Shown here: positions 25,484 to 35,461 of the stretch, piece by piece | Numbering within the stretch: the stretch's first letter is position 1 | How the letters are laid out: each line of letters starts with the position of its first letter | NCBI GenBank assembly: GCA_030425195.1 | Contig: JAUIAV010000003.1 | Coordinates: 124,001-188,000, forward strand | Source: Gammaproteobacteria bacterium | GTDB lineage: Bacteria; Pseudomonadota; Gammaproteobacteria; Pseudomonadales; Azotimanducaceae | Length of the DNA stretch: 64,000 bases | Direction of reading: 5' to 3' | Notes under the pieces: generated by a model | Told to the model about the DNA's origin: nothing | Database searches by the model: none | The model's input: only the letters and a program-made list of their open reading frames with translations | Program-made: the position numbers and the translations under genes

Positions 25484-26671
25484 TCAGAGCCCGCCCAGGA
25501 ACTCGCCGATCACCCCGCTGGCTTCCGCCAGGTGCTTCCGGCCGTCCGGCCCCGTGTAGTAGTGGGTTGCCCCTTTCACCATGTGCAGACGCTTGTTGTC
25601 ATGGCCCACGGCCTCATAAAGACGTGTGGTATGGCTCGGCGTGCAGGCGTCGTCCGCCGTGTTACCGATGACGAGCACGGGCACGCTGATCTGCGCGCCT
25701 GAAGCAATGGCATCGCAACGGGCATCGTCCAGACTCCACTGGCTGAGCCAGCTGCGCAGCGTGCAGAACCGCGCCAGACCCACCGGGCCGTCATTGACGA
25801 TCTTCGGATCACCCAGGTAGCAGGTGCCCGGTTTGCGGTCGCTGGGCTCCACGTTCGGATCCAGCCAGCGCGGGTCCGCCATGGTGCCGTGCACGGTGAA
25901 GGCGAACTCGCTCCAGGGACTGTCCGAGGCACGGATGGCCTCGAGTCTGTCCCGGACCCAGGCCGTGATACGCCGGTTGCGGGCGACCTGCGCCTCAGCA
26001 AACGCCGCCAGAAAATCTTCCGAGTAGGGTGGCTGGTTGGGATTGGCCTCGGCATAGAGGTTCAGATTCGGATCCCGCACCTCCGGGTGTGTCTCGTCGG
26101 TGATGGAGGGATCGAGCCACTCCGTGAAGATCCGATGCCGGCTGACGTGTGCCGCCAGCATCATCACCCCGTTGGCCGGCGGCAGCCTCTCCGCTGCGAC
26201 CTCGTAGGAATCACCGGCGGCGGTATCCGAGATGCCCTCCCCGGCCTCCGCCAGTGCCTGATACCACATGGAGAGCGAGCCCCCGCCCGACCATCCGGCC
26301 AGAACGACGTTGCTGTAGCCGAGCCGGTCCCGGGCATCGCAGATGGCTTCACCCAGATCGCAGGCCACCTTCTCCATGATCAGCGCGTAGTCCGCACCCC
26401 GGTAGCGCGAGTTGGCCCAGAGCACGTGGTGGCCCTGCCGGGCCAGCTCCCTAACCATCGGCAGGTACATGCCGCCGCCCACCGGGTGCATGAAGACGAT
26501 GAGCGTATCGGAGGGCTGATCGACGGGGCGGATCAGGTGGCAGTCGAGACCCACCGTGGCACCGCCGCCGCCGTAGACGTCGCTGTAGGTCGCGTTCTCC
26601 AGAAAGCCCACCACATAGGCGATCCGTTCACAGCCGCTCGGGGTTCCGGGTTGCGACGACATGCTGTTCAT
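25484..26671 (-). CDS. Alpha/beta hydrolase
   Basis: 395 residues. The fold is indicated by FMHPVGGGMYLPMVRELARQGHHVLWANSRYRGAD, the nucleophile elbow GWSGGGS, an acid in VPVLVIGNTADDACTP and the catalytic His in MVKGATHYYTG. No signal peptide, so probably cytoplasmic. It is the last of a three-gene run (monooxygenase, cyclophilin, hydrolase) with gaps of 10 and 9 bases. The likely role is hydrolysis of an ester or thioester made or used by the monooxygenase, which is inference from neighbourhood only. Confidence 0.88.
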   Translation of the reverse strand: MNSMSSQPGTPSGCERIAYVVGFLENATYSDVYGGGGATVGLDCHLIRPVDQPSDTLIVFMHPVGGGMYLPMVRELARQGHHVLWANSRYRGADYALIMEKVACDLGEAICDARDRLGYSNVVLAGWSGGGSLSMWYQALAEAGEGISDTAAGDSYEVAAERLPPANGVMMLAAHVSRHRIFTEWLDPSITDETHPEVRDPNLNLYAEANPNQPPYSEDFLAAFAEAQVARNRRITAWVRDRLEAIRASDSPWSEFAFTVHGTMADPRWLDPNVEPSDRKPGTCYLGDPKIVNDGPVGLARFCTLRSWLSQWSLDDARCDAIASGAQISVPVLVIGNTADDACTPSHTTRLYEAVGHDNKRLHMVKGATHYYTGPDGRKHLAEASGVIGEFLGGL

Positions 26672-26680
26672 CTCCGGCCG

Positions 26681-27184
26681 TCAGCGATCGAGGGCCTTGT
26701 TCCACTCCTCGATCCGGGCCGCCTGAGAGGCCAGCAGGTCGCCCGCATCGCCCTCGATCGTGATCCGGGTGATCGTGTCGCCCTGAGCGATGGCGTTGAC
26801 CACGTCCTGATCCGCCTGACCTTCCACGGTACCGAAGATCGTGTGCTTACCGTCGAGCCAGGGGGTCGGCACATGAGTGATGAAGAACTGTGAGCCGTTG
26901 GTGCCCGGACCGGCATTGGCCATGGACAGCTTGCCGGGCTCCGAATGACGCAGCCCGGAATCGCACTCGTCCTCGAAACGGTAGCCCGGTCCGCCCGTTC
27001 CCGTTCCCTGCGGGCAGCCGCCCTGGATCATGAAGTCGGCGATCACCCGGTGGAAGTTGAGCCCGTCGTAAAACCCCCGGCTCACCAGATTGACGAAGTT
27101 GGCCACGGTGACCGGCGCCTTCTCCGGCAGGAGATCGACCCGGATATTGCCTTTGCTCGTTTCGAATACTGCTTTGATGCTCAT
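26681..27184 (-). CDS. Cyclophilin-type peptidyl-prolyl cis-trans isomerase
   Basis: 167 residues from the ATG at 27184 ([24 protein letters not shown]); an extended start further upstream would enter the preceding gene's 3' end. Cyclophilin signatures are complete: [68 protein letters not shown]. It lacks a signal peptide and is the short cytoplasmic PpiB-like form. It sits inside a three-gene unit between a luciferase-like monooxygenase and a hydrolase. Confidence 0.96.
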   Translation of the reverse strand: MSIKAVFETSKGNIRVDLLPEKAPVTVANFVNLVSRGFYDGLNFHRVIADFMIQGGCPQGTGTGGPGYRFEDECDSGLRHSEPGKLSMANAGPGTNGSQFFITHVPTPWLDGKHTIFGTVEGQADQDVVNAIAQGDTITRITIEGDAGDLLASQAARIEEWNKALDR

Positions 27185-27194
27185 GATCGTTCCT

Positions 27195-28433
27195 TCAGTT
27201 ACCGCTGGACTTTTTACCGAGCTCGGGGGCGTGGTGGGGAGCGATGGCCGGCTTGGCATCCGCTTCTTCGGCCATGGCGGCCACCGCCTTCTCGTTCTCC
27301 ATGATCTTCGAGATCACCGCCTCACCGGCACGCTCGAAAACCTCGCGATTGTTGATCACATGGGCCTGGGATTCACGGTAGCCGTCCAGCATGCCGTTCA
27401 CTTCCGGGATCACGTAGCGCGCCACCATGTCCCAGCTGCGCCGGGTGGCTTCCGGATTCGCCCAATCGTTGACGAAACCAATCACGGTCCCGAAGCCGCC
27501 GGTGAGCGCCTGGAGCTTCTTCACCGTGTCCACCAGCTCGTCCGGCGTGCCGACGATGGCCATGGCATTGTCGCCGCCGGACATCTCCTCGATGGCCTGA
27601 TCGGCATTGTCATAGGCAACCGCACCCGGCCGCATCAGCGTGCCGACCGTGTACTCGTTGTGCCAGCGCAGCAGTCCGTTCTTGGCTTCCTCCTGCGCCT
27701 GCTGCTTGGTCTCCGCCAGATGCCAGGAAAGGACCACCCGCCAGTCGTCCCGGTTCACCGCATTGCCATGCTTGGCGGCGCTGTCCTCGGCGAAGCCCCA
27801 CTGGGTGGGCAGCGCCTGCAGTCCGGCCGTGGACATGGAGCCGATGGAAAGCACGCCGGTTCCGTGCTTACCCGCCAGGGTCATTCCGGAGGGGCTGACC
27901 ATGGAAGCCACGGCGAACGGCAGATCTTCCTGCAGCGGCAGCAGCTGCAGGCGCGCGTCCTTCAGCGTGAACCAGTCAGACTCGTGACTGAAACGTTCCT
28001 CACCCCGGAGCAGCTTCCTGATCACGCCGATGGCTTCGTCCTGCCGGTCACGCTGGACCATGGGGTCGATGCCGAGCACATAGGCGTCGGAAGGCAGCGC
28101 ACCCGGGCCGGTGCCGAAAATCACCCGGCCACCGGTCATGTGGTCCAGCTGGACGATGCGCTGAGCCACATTGAAAGGATGATGGTACGGCAGGGAGACC
28201 ACGCCGGTGCCGAGCCGGATCCGGTGCGAACGCTCCCCGGCCGCGGCCAGGAAGAGCTCGGGAGAGGCGATGATCTCCCAGCCGGTGGAATGATGCTCGC
28301 CGCACCAGAACTCGTCGAACCCGAGCTTATCCAGCTGTTCTACCAGGTCGAGATCCCGGCGGAACTGCAGGGTCGGGTTCTCGCCGATGGGATGGTGCGG
28401 TGCCAGAAACGCACCGAATTTGACTCGTGCCAC
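27195..28433 (-). CDS. LLM-class flavin-dependent monooxygenase
   Basis: 412 residues, GTG start at 28433 with GGAGG (28444-28440) 6 bases upstream. The luciferase-like TIM barrel is clear: [94 protein letters not shown]. The spelling is close to the limonene/alkane monooxygenase-like branch of the LLM family. It uses reduced FMN supplied by a separate reductase not seen here. First gene of an apparent operon with cyclophilin and an alpha/beta hydrolase. Confidence 0.94.
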   Translation of the reverse strand: MARVKFGAFLAPHHPIGENPTLQFRRDLDLVEQLDKLGFDEFWCGEHHSTGWEIIASPELFLAAAGERSHRIRLGTGVVSLPYHHPFNVAQRIVQLDHMTGGRVIFGTGPGALPSDAYVLGIDPMVQRDRQDEAIGVIRKLLRGEERFSHESDWFTLKDARLQLLPLQEDLPFAVASMVSPSGMTLAGKHGTGVLSIGSMSTAGLQALPTQWGFAEDSAAKHGNAVNRDDWRVVLSWHLAETKQQAQEEAKNGLLRWHNEYTVGTLMRPGAVAYDNADQAIEEMSGGDNAMAIVGTPDELVDTVKKLQALTGGFGTVIGFVNDWANPEATRRSWDMVARYVIPEVNGMLDGYRESQAHVINNREVFERAGEAVISKIMENEKAVAAMAEEADAKPAIAPHHAPELGKKSSGN

Positions 28434-28545
28434 TTGTATCCTCCGGAATGGATGTCAGAAAAGCGAAGTCGGGCATTCTCTCACTAACCCGGCGCCGAAC
28501 GCCATTCGCCCCTTCACCCGACCGCGCCTGCGCTATCATGGCGGG

Positions 28546-29937
28546 ATGGCCGAACCCGCAGTACCCGATCCAGCCAGCGCCCTCGAGACGTCCCGCCAGG
28601 TGACCACCGATGCGAACGGCCGCCTGAAGCTGGGCGTCATCTGGTCGTTCACCCTGTCCCGGGTCGCGTTTTCGATCATGGGTGTGATGTTCAGCGTCTA
28701 TCTCATGAAGTACGCAACGGACGTGCTGCTGATCGCACCGGCCACCATGGGCATCCTGATCGCGGCCGCGAGACTCTGGGATGGCGTCACGGATCCCCTG
28801 GTGGGCTATCTATCCGACCGCACCCGCTCACGGATCGGACGGCGCCGGATCTGGCTCTATGCCTCGGCCCTGCCCATGGCGCTCGGCATCGTGATGATCT
28901 GGTCACCGCCGGGCGATCTGTCCGGTTTCTGGCTGGTGGCCTGGATGGCGCTCGCGCTGCTGGTCTACGAAACCGCCAGCACCGCCTACCTGATTCCCCA
29001 TGGCGCCCTCGGCATGGAGCTGACCCCGAATTATCACGAACGCACACGCCTGTTCGGCTACGCTCACATGATCGGCTTCCTCGGCAGCATCATCGGCATG
29101 GGTACGCTGCAGCTGATGACCATGGCGGACGACAAGCGGTCATTCGCCTTCGATCTGTCCGTGGTGGCTGCGGTGGTCGTCTTCTTTGCCGTTATCATCA
29201 CGACCCGCTTTCTGCCCGAGCGCTCCGACTATCAGGGCCGCGGCAACCAGAGTGTGATCCGCTCGGTGCTCGACGTGTTCCGCAATCCCCACGCGCGGCT
29301 GCTGCTGATCGTCTTCGCCATCGAGACCTACGGCATTGCGAGCATCTTCACGCTGACCCCGTATCTGGTGGCCTACGTCTTTCCGCTGGAGGCCTATCTG
29401 GTGGCGGTGATGATGACCTATGCACTGCCGCAGGTCCTGTTCACGCCATTCTGGATGTGGCTTGCCCGGAAGATCGGCAAGCAGCGCGCCTGGACCGGTG
29501 CGCTCATGATTTCCGCCATCCCCTTCATCGGCTTCTACCTGATCGCCGAGCCCGGCTGGATCTTCTGGGTGCTCACCTTCCTCTGCGGCTTCCTCGCGGG
29601 CTGCGGTGCCGTGGTGCAGCCCGCCATCCAGGCCGACGTGATCGACTACGACGAGCTCACAACCGGCGACCGCAAGGAGGGGGCCTATCTTGCCGTATGG
29701 AACCTGATCCGGAAGAGCTCCGCCTCGCTGTGCGCGCTCATCACCGGCCTGGTCCTGCAGTACTCGGGCTTCGAGCCGAATCAGGCGCAGAGCCAGGAAA
29801 CCATCGATGCGATCCGCGGGATTTTCGGGCTCCTGCCGGCCATCTGCTATCTGGCGGGCGGGCTGCTGTTTACCCGGTTCGCCTTCAACGAAGCCGAGCA
29901 CGCCGCGGCGCGGGCGGCCATCGAGCAGCGTTCTTGA
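28546..29937 (+). CDS. GPH-type sugar/organic-substrate:cation symporter (MFS)
   Basis: 463 residues from the ATG at 28546 (MAEPAVPDPASALETSRQ); earlier in-frame codons fall in the divergent promoter region. About 12 membrane segments are visible. The loop DGVTDPLVGYLSDRTRSRIGRRRIW and the later QADVIDYDELTTGDRKEGAYLAVWNLIRK are hallmarks of the glycoside-pentoside-hexuronide:cation (MelB-like) family. The transported substrate cannot be predicted. It is followed after 54 bases by a glycosyltransferase gene. Confidence 0.92.
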   Translation: MAEPAVPDPASALETSRQVTTDANGRLKLGVIWSFTLSRVAFSIMGVMFSVYLMKYATDVLLIAPATMGILIAAARLWDGVTDPLVGYLSDRTRSRIGRRRIWLYASALPMALGIVMIWSPPGDLSGFWLVAWMALALLVYETASTAYLIPHGALGMELTPNYHERTRLFGYAHMIGFLGSIIGMGTLQLMTMADDKRSFAFDLSVVAAVVVFFAVIITTRFLPERSDYQGRGNQSVIRSVLDVFRNPHARLLLIVFAIETYGIASIFTLTPYLVAYVFPLEAYLVAVMMTYALPQVLFTPFWMWLARKIGKQRAWTGALMISAIPFIGFYLIAEPGWIFWVLTFLCGFLAGCGAVVQPAIQADVIDYDELTTGDRKEGAYLAVWNLIRKSSASLCALITGLVLQYSGFEPNQAQSQETIDAIRGIFGLLPAICYLAGGLLFTRFAFNEAEHAAARAAIEQRS

Positions 29938-29991
29938 GATCGCTACAGCGATGACTAACATGCGCTCCGAGATGTGCAATCCGGACCACAG

Positions 29992-31026
29992 ATGCGACTG
30001 CTGCTGATCTCAGATGCCTGGTTTCCTCAGGTGAACGGCGTGGTCCGGGCACTTTCCACCGTGTGCGGACACCTGGAAGAACGGGGCCACGAGGCCATCG
30101 TGCTCGGCCCGGACCGGTTCCGGAACGTGCCGGCCCCGACCTACCCGGAAATCCGTCTGGCGCTGGCCACTCCCCGGTCCGTGGGCCGGATCATCGACGA
30201 GACGGATCCGGACGCCGTGCACATCGCCACGGAAGGTCCCCTGGGACTGAACGCCCGATACTGTCTGAAGCGGCGCGGCATCCCCTTCACCACGTCCTTC
30301 CACACGCTCTTTCCACAGTACCTGGAGCTGCGTTTCCATATCCCCGCCCGCTGGACGTTCGCCGGGCTCCGGCGGTTTCATGCGGGCGCGGCGGTCACCA
30401 TGTACAACACGCCCAGCATGCGGGAGATGCTCGAAGCCCATGGCTTCAGGAATCTGGTTCAGTGGATCCGGGGGGTGGACACGAACCTGTTCCGGCCCAT
30501 CCCGCCGGTGGACCTGGATCTGCCCCGCCCCATTCAGATCTACGTGGGACGGATCGCGGTGGAGAAAAGCATCGAGGATTTCCTGCAGGCGGACACACCC
30601 GGAAGCAAGCTGCTGGTCGGGGACGGGCCGCAGCGCGAGGAGCTCGAAGCGAAGTATCCGGATGCGTGTTTCGTCGGTGTGAAACAGGGAGACGAGCTGG
30701 TCGCCCACTACTGTGCCGCAGACGTCTTCGTCTTTCCGTCGCGCACGGACACCCTGGGCCTCGTGAATCTGGAGGCCATGGCCTGTGGGATCCCAGTGGC
30801 CGCTTATCCGGTTCAGGGGCCGAAAGACGTGGTCGCCGACAGCGGTGCCGGGGTGCTGGACGAGGACCTGGCCGTGGCCATCCGAGCGGCCATCGGCATC
30901 GACCCCGATATCTGCCGGCGCCGGGCGCTGCAGCATACCTGGGAAAACTCGGCCAGCCAGTTCGAGGCCAATCTGGTTTCCGCCAGGGAACCGGGCCGGA
31001 AGGCGGTGCCGGCAGGTTCTGAGTGA
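29992..31026 (+). CDS. GT4-family glycosyltransferase
   Basis: 344 residues from the ATG at 29992 (MRLLLISDAWFPQVNGVVRALSTV). The N-terminal Rossmann domain contains TTSFHTLFPQYLELRF; the C-terminal donor domain has IYVGRIAVEKSIEDFL, the nucleotide site and the EX7E-type region VFPSRTDTLGLVNLEAMACGIPVAAYPVQGPKDVV. The pattern is close to GDP-mannose-dependent alpha-mannosyltransferases and sulfolipid synthase SqdX. It would transfer a sugar to a lipid or glycan at the inner membrane. Its stop abuts the convergent exchanger gene stop without a base between. Confidence 0.92.
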   Translation: MRLLLISDAWFPQVNGVVRALSTVCGHLEERGHEAIVLGPDRFRNVPAPTYPEIRLALATPRSVGRIIDETDPDAVHIATEGPLGLNARYCLKRRGIPFTTSFHTLFPQYLELRFHIPARWTFAGLRRFHAGAAVTMYNTPSMREMLEAHGFRNLVQWIRGVDTNLFRPIPPVDLDLPRPIQIYVGRIAVEKSIEDFLQADTPGSKLLVGDGPQREELEAKYPDACFVGVKQGDELVAHYCAADVFVFPSRTDTLGLVNLEAMACGIPVAAYPVQGPKDVVADSGAGVLDEDLAVAIRAAIGIDPDICRRRALQHTWENSASQFEANLVSAREPGRKAVPAGSE

Positions 31027-31989
31027 TCATCCCCCCCGCCACACCATCACCAGGTAGGCGGCGTATATTCCGAGCACCAGAACCCCTTCAGGCTTCTGAA
31101 CGCCACGACGTCGATAGAGGAAGGTCAGCACCAGCAGCGTGAGCCCCATCAGGAACGGCAGATCGAACGCCAGAATGTGACGGGGAAAGTCTACGGGCAC
31201 GAGCAGCGCCGCCAGACCCACCGGCAGCAGCGTATCCAGAGTATTGCTGCCGATCAGATTCCCGACGGTGAGCCCGGCCCGGCCTTTCACAACCGCCGCC
31301 ACCGCGATCACCACTTCCGGAAGACTGGTGCCGACGCCGATGATGGTGATGCCGATCAGAGACTGATCCACGCCCCACTGAACCGCCAGCACCATGGCTT
31401 CACGGACGATGAGCTCCCCCGACAGCACGACCGCGGCCAGACCGATGAGCAGGCGGATCCAGTAGCCCACGATGCCATCCGGCGGCGGAGACTCCGACCG
31501 CCTGCCCTTGCGGCCCGTGGTCAGTCCCTCCTCCTGCAGAACGAAGTAGAGATAACCGGCAAACACCAGCACGAGGGCCGTGGCTTCGGCCCGATGCACC
31601 TGACCGTCCAGCCCCACCACACCGAGCAGCGCGGTGGCCGCCAGCAGGATGGCGCCGTGCCGGACCAGCTGTGCGCGCCTCATGGACAAGCGGCCCATCA
31701 GACCTGCCAGGCCCAGCGCCAGACCGAGCTGACCGAAGCAGCTGCCGATGGCGTTGCCGATGATCAGGTTGTCCGTCTCCTCGCCGGCGAACTGGCGGAA
31801 GGCTGCATCCAGAGTCACCACCAGCTCGGGCAGGTCGCTGCCCACCGCGAGCACCACCACGCCGATGAAGAAGTCGGATACCCGGTGGTGTCTGGCCACC
31901 TCAATGGCATTGTCCACCACGATCCGTGTGGACCATGCGATGGCAGCCAGGCCGAGCAGCAGCAGCGCCAGAGGCGCGGAAATCAGCAC
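31027..31989 (-). CDS. Sodium/calcium exchanger family protein (CaCA, YrbG-like)
   Basis: 320 residues with about 10 membrane segments. Both inverted alpha-repeats are complete: AVGSDLPELVVTLDAAF with NLIIGNAIGSC, and GVGTSLPEVVIAVAAV with LTVGNLIGSNTLDTLLP. The Glu in each (LPELV, LPEVV) coordinates Ca2+ in known structures. The start is a GTG at 31989 with a weak ribosome site, 8 bases after the DUF3604 gene, so probably co-transcribed with it. Confidence 0.93.
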   Translation of the reverse strand: MLISAPLALLLLGLAAIAWSTRIVVDNAIEVARHHRVSDFFIGVVVLAVGSDLPELVVTLDAAFRQFAGEETDNLIIGNAIGSCFGQLGLALGLAGLMGRLSMRRAQLVRHGAILLAATALLGVVGLDGQVHRAEATALVLVFAGYLYFVLQEEGLTTGRKGRRSESPPPDGIVGYWIRLLIGLAAVVLSGELIVREAMVLAVQWGVDQSLIGITIIGVGTSLPEVVIAVAAVVKGRAGLTVGNLIGSNTLDTLLPVGLAALLVPVDFPRHILAFDLPFLMGLTLLVLTFLYRRRGVQKPEGVLVLGIYAAYLVMVWRGG

Positions 31990-31997
31990 GGGTCAGT

Positions 31998-33911
31998 TCA
32001 GGTTCTGAACCAGATCGGCGAGCTCCAGGCCCGCTCCTGAAGGGTCGCAGGCAGGTCGGGCCGGGGGGGCAGGTCGGCGCGCAGGGCATCCCAGGTGGAC
32101 CAGCGGCAGGTGGGATTCTCCAGCACCCGGACGTAGTAGAAGGCGTTCTGTCCGGCGTCGAATTCCGGATCCTGCCAGGTGGCGGCGAGCTCCGCTGCAC
32201 CGGCGTCCGCGCTGATCCGGCAGTCCGTCAGATCCACGGAGGCTTCACTCGCCGGGCATCGGTGCGTCCCGGCATCGATGGCGGCGCCACCCGCGCAGGC
32301 GACGTCGAATACCCGTTCTCTGGCCTGCCCGTCATCGATCCAGCCCTTGATGATCTGCAGCCGCTCCAGGGGTGCGCCCAGGGGATCGCGCAACGCCCAG
32401 GCGATGAAGACGGGAGCCGCGCCTCCGCTCCGAGCCAGCAGATCGCCGCCCATGGGAATGCCGCCGGCATACAGCGCAGCAACGTCCCGCTCGGCCGCCG
32501 CTTTCTCCAGTCCATAACCGGCGAAGAACCGGATCTGAATCCTGGGCCCGGTGGTGGCAAAGGTCTCTTTTCGGCGGAAGGCGTCGTAGATGTCTTCCCG
32601 GGTATTGGCCTCCGCCCACACGCCGGTGAGGCCGGATGCGCTCCAGAAGCGGAAGTAGGCGTCCGAGTAGTCCCCGTTTACGTCCGGTGTCGAGCCACGC
32701 AGGTCATCCCGGTAATCGAGCAGACCCGTTTTGCTCCAGTAGTCGAACTCGGAGAAGGATCCCGCGGAGACGTGTGTGTCGCTGGCGCCGGCCAGGCCGA
32801 ACCGGTAGGGATTGGCGCCCGTTTCCGCCTCGATCATCAGCCCGCGCAGATAGGCATCCCGGACGTAGCCGCCGGCCGGCTGGCTCGGCAGCGTGGTGGC
32901 GATCCGGTAGGGAAAGATCTCGAAGTCCGCCCATTCGTCGTTGGGCGAGAGCAGCGGGTGTGTCTCCGACGTACCTTTGACCTGGGTGACCTCCACCAGC
33001 GGCTCGTTGCGCATCCTCAGCGCCGCATAGGCTGCGTCGATGGGATCGCCCGCCCAGTCGGTGAGCTCGAACATCATGCCGTTGGAACCGTTGGCATTAT
33101 GCGGAATCGCCAGACTTTCCACGCCGTCGCTCCTGAGGTCATCCATCCAGGCCCAGAGTTTCTCCGGGTTGGCGTCGTCCAGGCGGCTGAACGGAATATC
33201 CGGCACCTGGCTGCCGCGAAAGATCACGTTCCGGTGCAGGTTCTCCCGTTCCGGGCCGGACGAGGTGTATTCGTAGCCGATGAACGTGGTGAAGGTACCC
33301 GGATCGTTGTGCCGCTCGGCCGAGTCGATGATGGCCTGCCAGGCGGAGCGCACCACTGCCAGATCCAGCAGGTCGTCGTCCTCGATAGTGCCGCGGAAGT
33401 AATCACCCATGGCCTGAAAGGCCGCCCGCCGGGATGCCGTGTCCGTCACTTCCTGAATGAGGCGACCTGCCGGATGCCGGCCGGCAGCGGTTTCCGGGTC
33501 TGCCATCTCCGGCAGCATGCCGAGATAGGCGGCGTGATCGGTGACTGCCTGAAAATCGAGCGGCGCTCTGAGCTGCAGCGGGAAGCCGCCGGGGTGCGGA
33601 ATGGATTCGCCCTTGGCGAACCGGTAGGCATCATCAGGACCGGTTCGGGTGCCGAACACGAACGCATCGAACGAGTAGCGGGTGTGCACGTGCAGATCGC
33701 CGAAGTAGGCATTCCGCAGCGGATCCCGCGTTACCGCTGAGCCGGACTCCGGCGGAGCCGCTGCCGCGGGTGCCGGCCGGGTGACGTCCGCCGCGCCGCG
33801 TGCTTCACCCGGCGGTTCAGCCGGCTCGCCGCACCCGATGATGCCGACGGCCAACCCCAGGACGAGCAGCCTTCGCCTGCCGGGTCTCCGGTACCGATTC
33901 CATAGGCTCAT
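31998..33911 (-). CDS. DUF3604 lipoprotein (PHP-like metal hydrolase)
   Basis: 637 residues. A lipoprotein signal (LLVLGLAVGIIGC) is followed by a low-complexity Ala/Pro linker and a DUF3604 domain starting with AYFGDLHVHTRYSFDAFVFG (about residues 68-87). Other family segments are PLDFQAVTDHAAYLG, IGYEYTS, IPHNANGSNG, GLAGASDTHVSAGSF and ETFATTGPRIQIRFF. The HxH and paired DH motifs suggest a PHP-like metal centre; no reaction has been settled for the family to my knowledge. It is upstream of the cation exchanger gene on the same strand. Confidence 0.93.
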   Translation of the reverse strand: MSLWNRYRRPGRRRLLVLGLAVGIIGCGEPAEPPGEARGAADVTRPAPAAAAPPESGSAVTRDPLRNAYFGDLHVHTRYSFDAFVFGTRTGPDDAYRFAKGESIPHPGGFPLQLRAPLDFQAVTDHAAYLGMLPEMADPETAAGRHPAGRLIQEVTDTASRRAAFQAMGDYFRGTIEDDDLLDLAVVRSAWQAIIDSAERHNDPGTFTTFIGYEYTSSGPERENLHRNVIFRGSQVPDIPFSRLDDANPEKLWAWMDDLRSDGVESLAIPHNANGSNGMMFELTDWAGDPIDAAYAALRMRNEPLVEVTQVKGTSETHPLLSPNDEWADFEIFPYRIATTLPSQPAGGYVRDAYLRGLMIEAETGANPYRFGLAGASDTHVSAGSFSEFDYWSKTGLLDYRDDLRGSTPDVNGDYSDAYFRFWSASGLTGVWAEANTREDIYDAFRRKETFATTGPRIQIRFFAGYGLEKAAAERDVAALYAGGIPMGGDLLARSGGAAPVFIAWALRDPLGAPLERLQIIKGWIDDGQARERVFDVACAGGAAIDAGTHRCPASEASVDLTDCRISADAGAAELAATWQDPEFDAGQNAFYYVRVLENPTCRWSTWDALRADLPPRPDLPATLQERAWSSPIWFRT

Positions 33912-33944
33912 CCCGCACTCCAGACCCGGTTCTATTGCGGCCGA

Positions 33945-34793
33945 TCATTTCAGGAGAGCGGTGAGATGCGCAAGTTTTTCCGGGTTGCGGACGATGTAGA
34001 CGTGGGCGATCCGGCCATCGACCACGTCCAGCTGCAGCGTGGATATCAGAGCGCCATCCAGCGTCACCAGAATGCCCGGACCGCCGTTCAGGTCGCGCCA
34101 GACGAAATCCAGCGCGCCCTCGCCCGACATCTTCTGCGCCAGGTGCATCGTCACCTGCGCGATCCGACGCGGATCGGTGATCGGAATGATGGCGGCGCTG
34201 ACGACACCGCCGCCGTCCGCATAGGCCACACAGTCTTCTGCGAAGAGTTTCACCAGGCCATCCAGATCCCGGCTCGCGACCGCCTCGAGCAGCCGCTCCA
34301 GCATCTGCTGCTGTTCTTCGCCATTTTCGGATGAGCGACGCCCACCAGCCGGATCCGCCAGATGTCCTTTCGCCCGGCGATACCGTTGCCGGCAGCTGGC
34401 GGGCGTGGCATCGAGCACGGCACCGATATCATTGAAACCGAGATCGAATCCTTCACGGAGCACGAAGACGGCCCGTTCCGCCGGGCTCAACCGCTCGAGC
34501 ATCAGCACCAGCCCCATGCTGAGGTCCTCGGCGAGCTCCGCCACATCCTCCGGCGCGCCGGTGGGCAGAGGCTCCGGCAGCCAGGGGCCCGGATAGGACT
34601 CACGGCGGCGCTTCTGTTCCCGCAACCGGTCCAGCGCCAGGTTGGTGACGACGCGGAACAGCCAGGCCTCCTCGTTCTGCGGGGCCTCGGTCTGCTTGAG
34701 CAGCTTCAGGCGCGCCTCCTGCACCACGTCTTCCGCGTCCGCCACGCTGCCGAGCATCCGGTAGGCGAGCGCTTCAAGGCGTGAGGCTGACAC
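33945..34793 (-). CDS. ECF41-type sigma factor with SnoaL-like C-terminal domain
   Basis: 282 residues from a GTG at 34793, with GGAGG (34804-34800) 6 bases upstream; longer starts run further into the upstream gene. Sigma-70 region 2 (ALAYRMLGSVADAEDVVQEARLKLL) and region 4 (RLSPAERAVFVLREGFDLGFNDIGAVLDATPASCRQRYRRAKGHL) are followed by a SnoaL-like domain. Group markers of ECF41 are present: WLPEPL (71-76), DGGG (193-196) and NPEKL near the C-terminus. In this group the extra domain modulates activity in place of an anti-sigma factor. The start lies 20 bases inside the cytochrome-like gene, indicating coupling. Confidence 0.92.
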   Translation of the reverse strand: MSASRLEALAYRMLGSVADAEDVVQEARLKLLKQTEAPQNEEAWLFRVVTNLALDRLREQKRRRESYPGPWLPEPLPTGAPEDVAELAEDLSMGLVLMLERLSPAERAVFVLREGFDLGFNDIGAVLDATPASCRQRYRRAKGHLADPAGGRRSSENGEEQQQMLERLLEAVASRDLDGLVKLFAEDCVAYADGGGVVSAAIIPITDPRRIAQVTMHLAQKMSGEGALDFVWRDLNGGPGILVTLDGALISTLQLDVVDGRIAHVYIVRNPEKLAHLTALLK

Positions 34794-35427
34794 CGAAAAC
34801 CTCCGCTGCAATCCGGGTGGTGAGCACGGCGAACTCCGATTCCTGAACGGCTCCCACATCGTAATACCAGCCTCCCAGACCGCCCAGTGCCAGAAGCGTC
34901 AGCACCGCACCGGCTGCAGTGACGCGTACGAGCGCGGAAGTCGACAGACCGGTTCTGAAACCGAGCCGGCCGAGCGCAATCCCCAGACCGTTCAGCCCGT
35001 GATAGAGGCCGGCCACACCCAGCAGAAAGTAGTAGGGATAGAAGTACGTCGGCACCGCGGAGATCGAGAACGCCAGTCCCTCGAACCCGGGATAGACGTC
35101 ATAGAACCATGAGGCGCCCCGGACGGCCGTGATGTGTCCGCCGATGAAGAGCAGCAGGAAGATCCCGCTGATGCGGTGCCAGCGTGACCTGGGGGTGAGC
35201 TCGCGCTTCGGCTCGATGCAGATCCTCAGGAGTCCCGAGATCACGTGCACGACGAGCGCCGCGAGCAGCATGGCCTCGAAAGGCGTGAACTGATACAGCG
35301 TGCGCAGCACGCTCTGCACCCCGTCGTACGTCGCCGGCCCCAGGGCGGCCAGCCAGGTGTTCAGCAGGTGCAGCGTGAGAAAAACCGCAAACACGGTTCC
35401 GGTGACGGCTTGAATCTGTTTGAGCAT
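34774..35427 (-). CDS. Membrane cytochrome b-like protein (SdhC/FrdC-like), ECF41 partner
   Basis: 217 residues with about five membrane segments. His residues lie in or near them (H20, H61, H84, H98, H143), in texts such as LTLHLLN, VVHVISGLLR, RWHRISGIFLLLFIGGHITA and GLYHGLNGLG. The pattern resembles the membrane subunit of succinate dehydrogenase/fumarate reductase, but no iron-sulfur or flavoprotein gene is nearby. The ATG at 35427 follows an exact ECF41 promoter by 34 bases, and the gene overlaps the sigma factor start. It is probably the main regulon member; electron-carrying or ligand-sensing at the membrane are both possible. Confidence 0.8.
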   Translation of the reverse strand: MLKQIQAVTGTVFAVFLTLHLLNTWLAALGPATYDGVQSVLRTLYQFTPFEAMLLAALVVHVISGLLRICIEPKRELTPRSRWHRISGIFLLLFIGGHITAVRGASWFYDVYPGFEGLAFSISAVPTYFYPYYFLLGVAGLYHGLNGLGIALGRLGFRTGLSTSALVRVTAAGAVLTLLALGGLGGWYYDVGAVQESEFAVLTTRIAAEVFGVSLTP

Positions 35428-35461
35428 GAGGGTGATCCGGTGTGACGACAGATACCCTTGA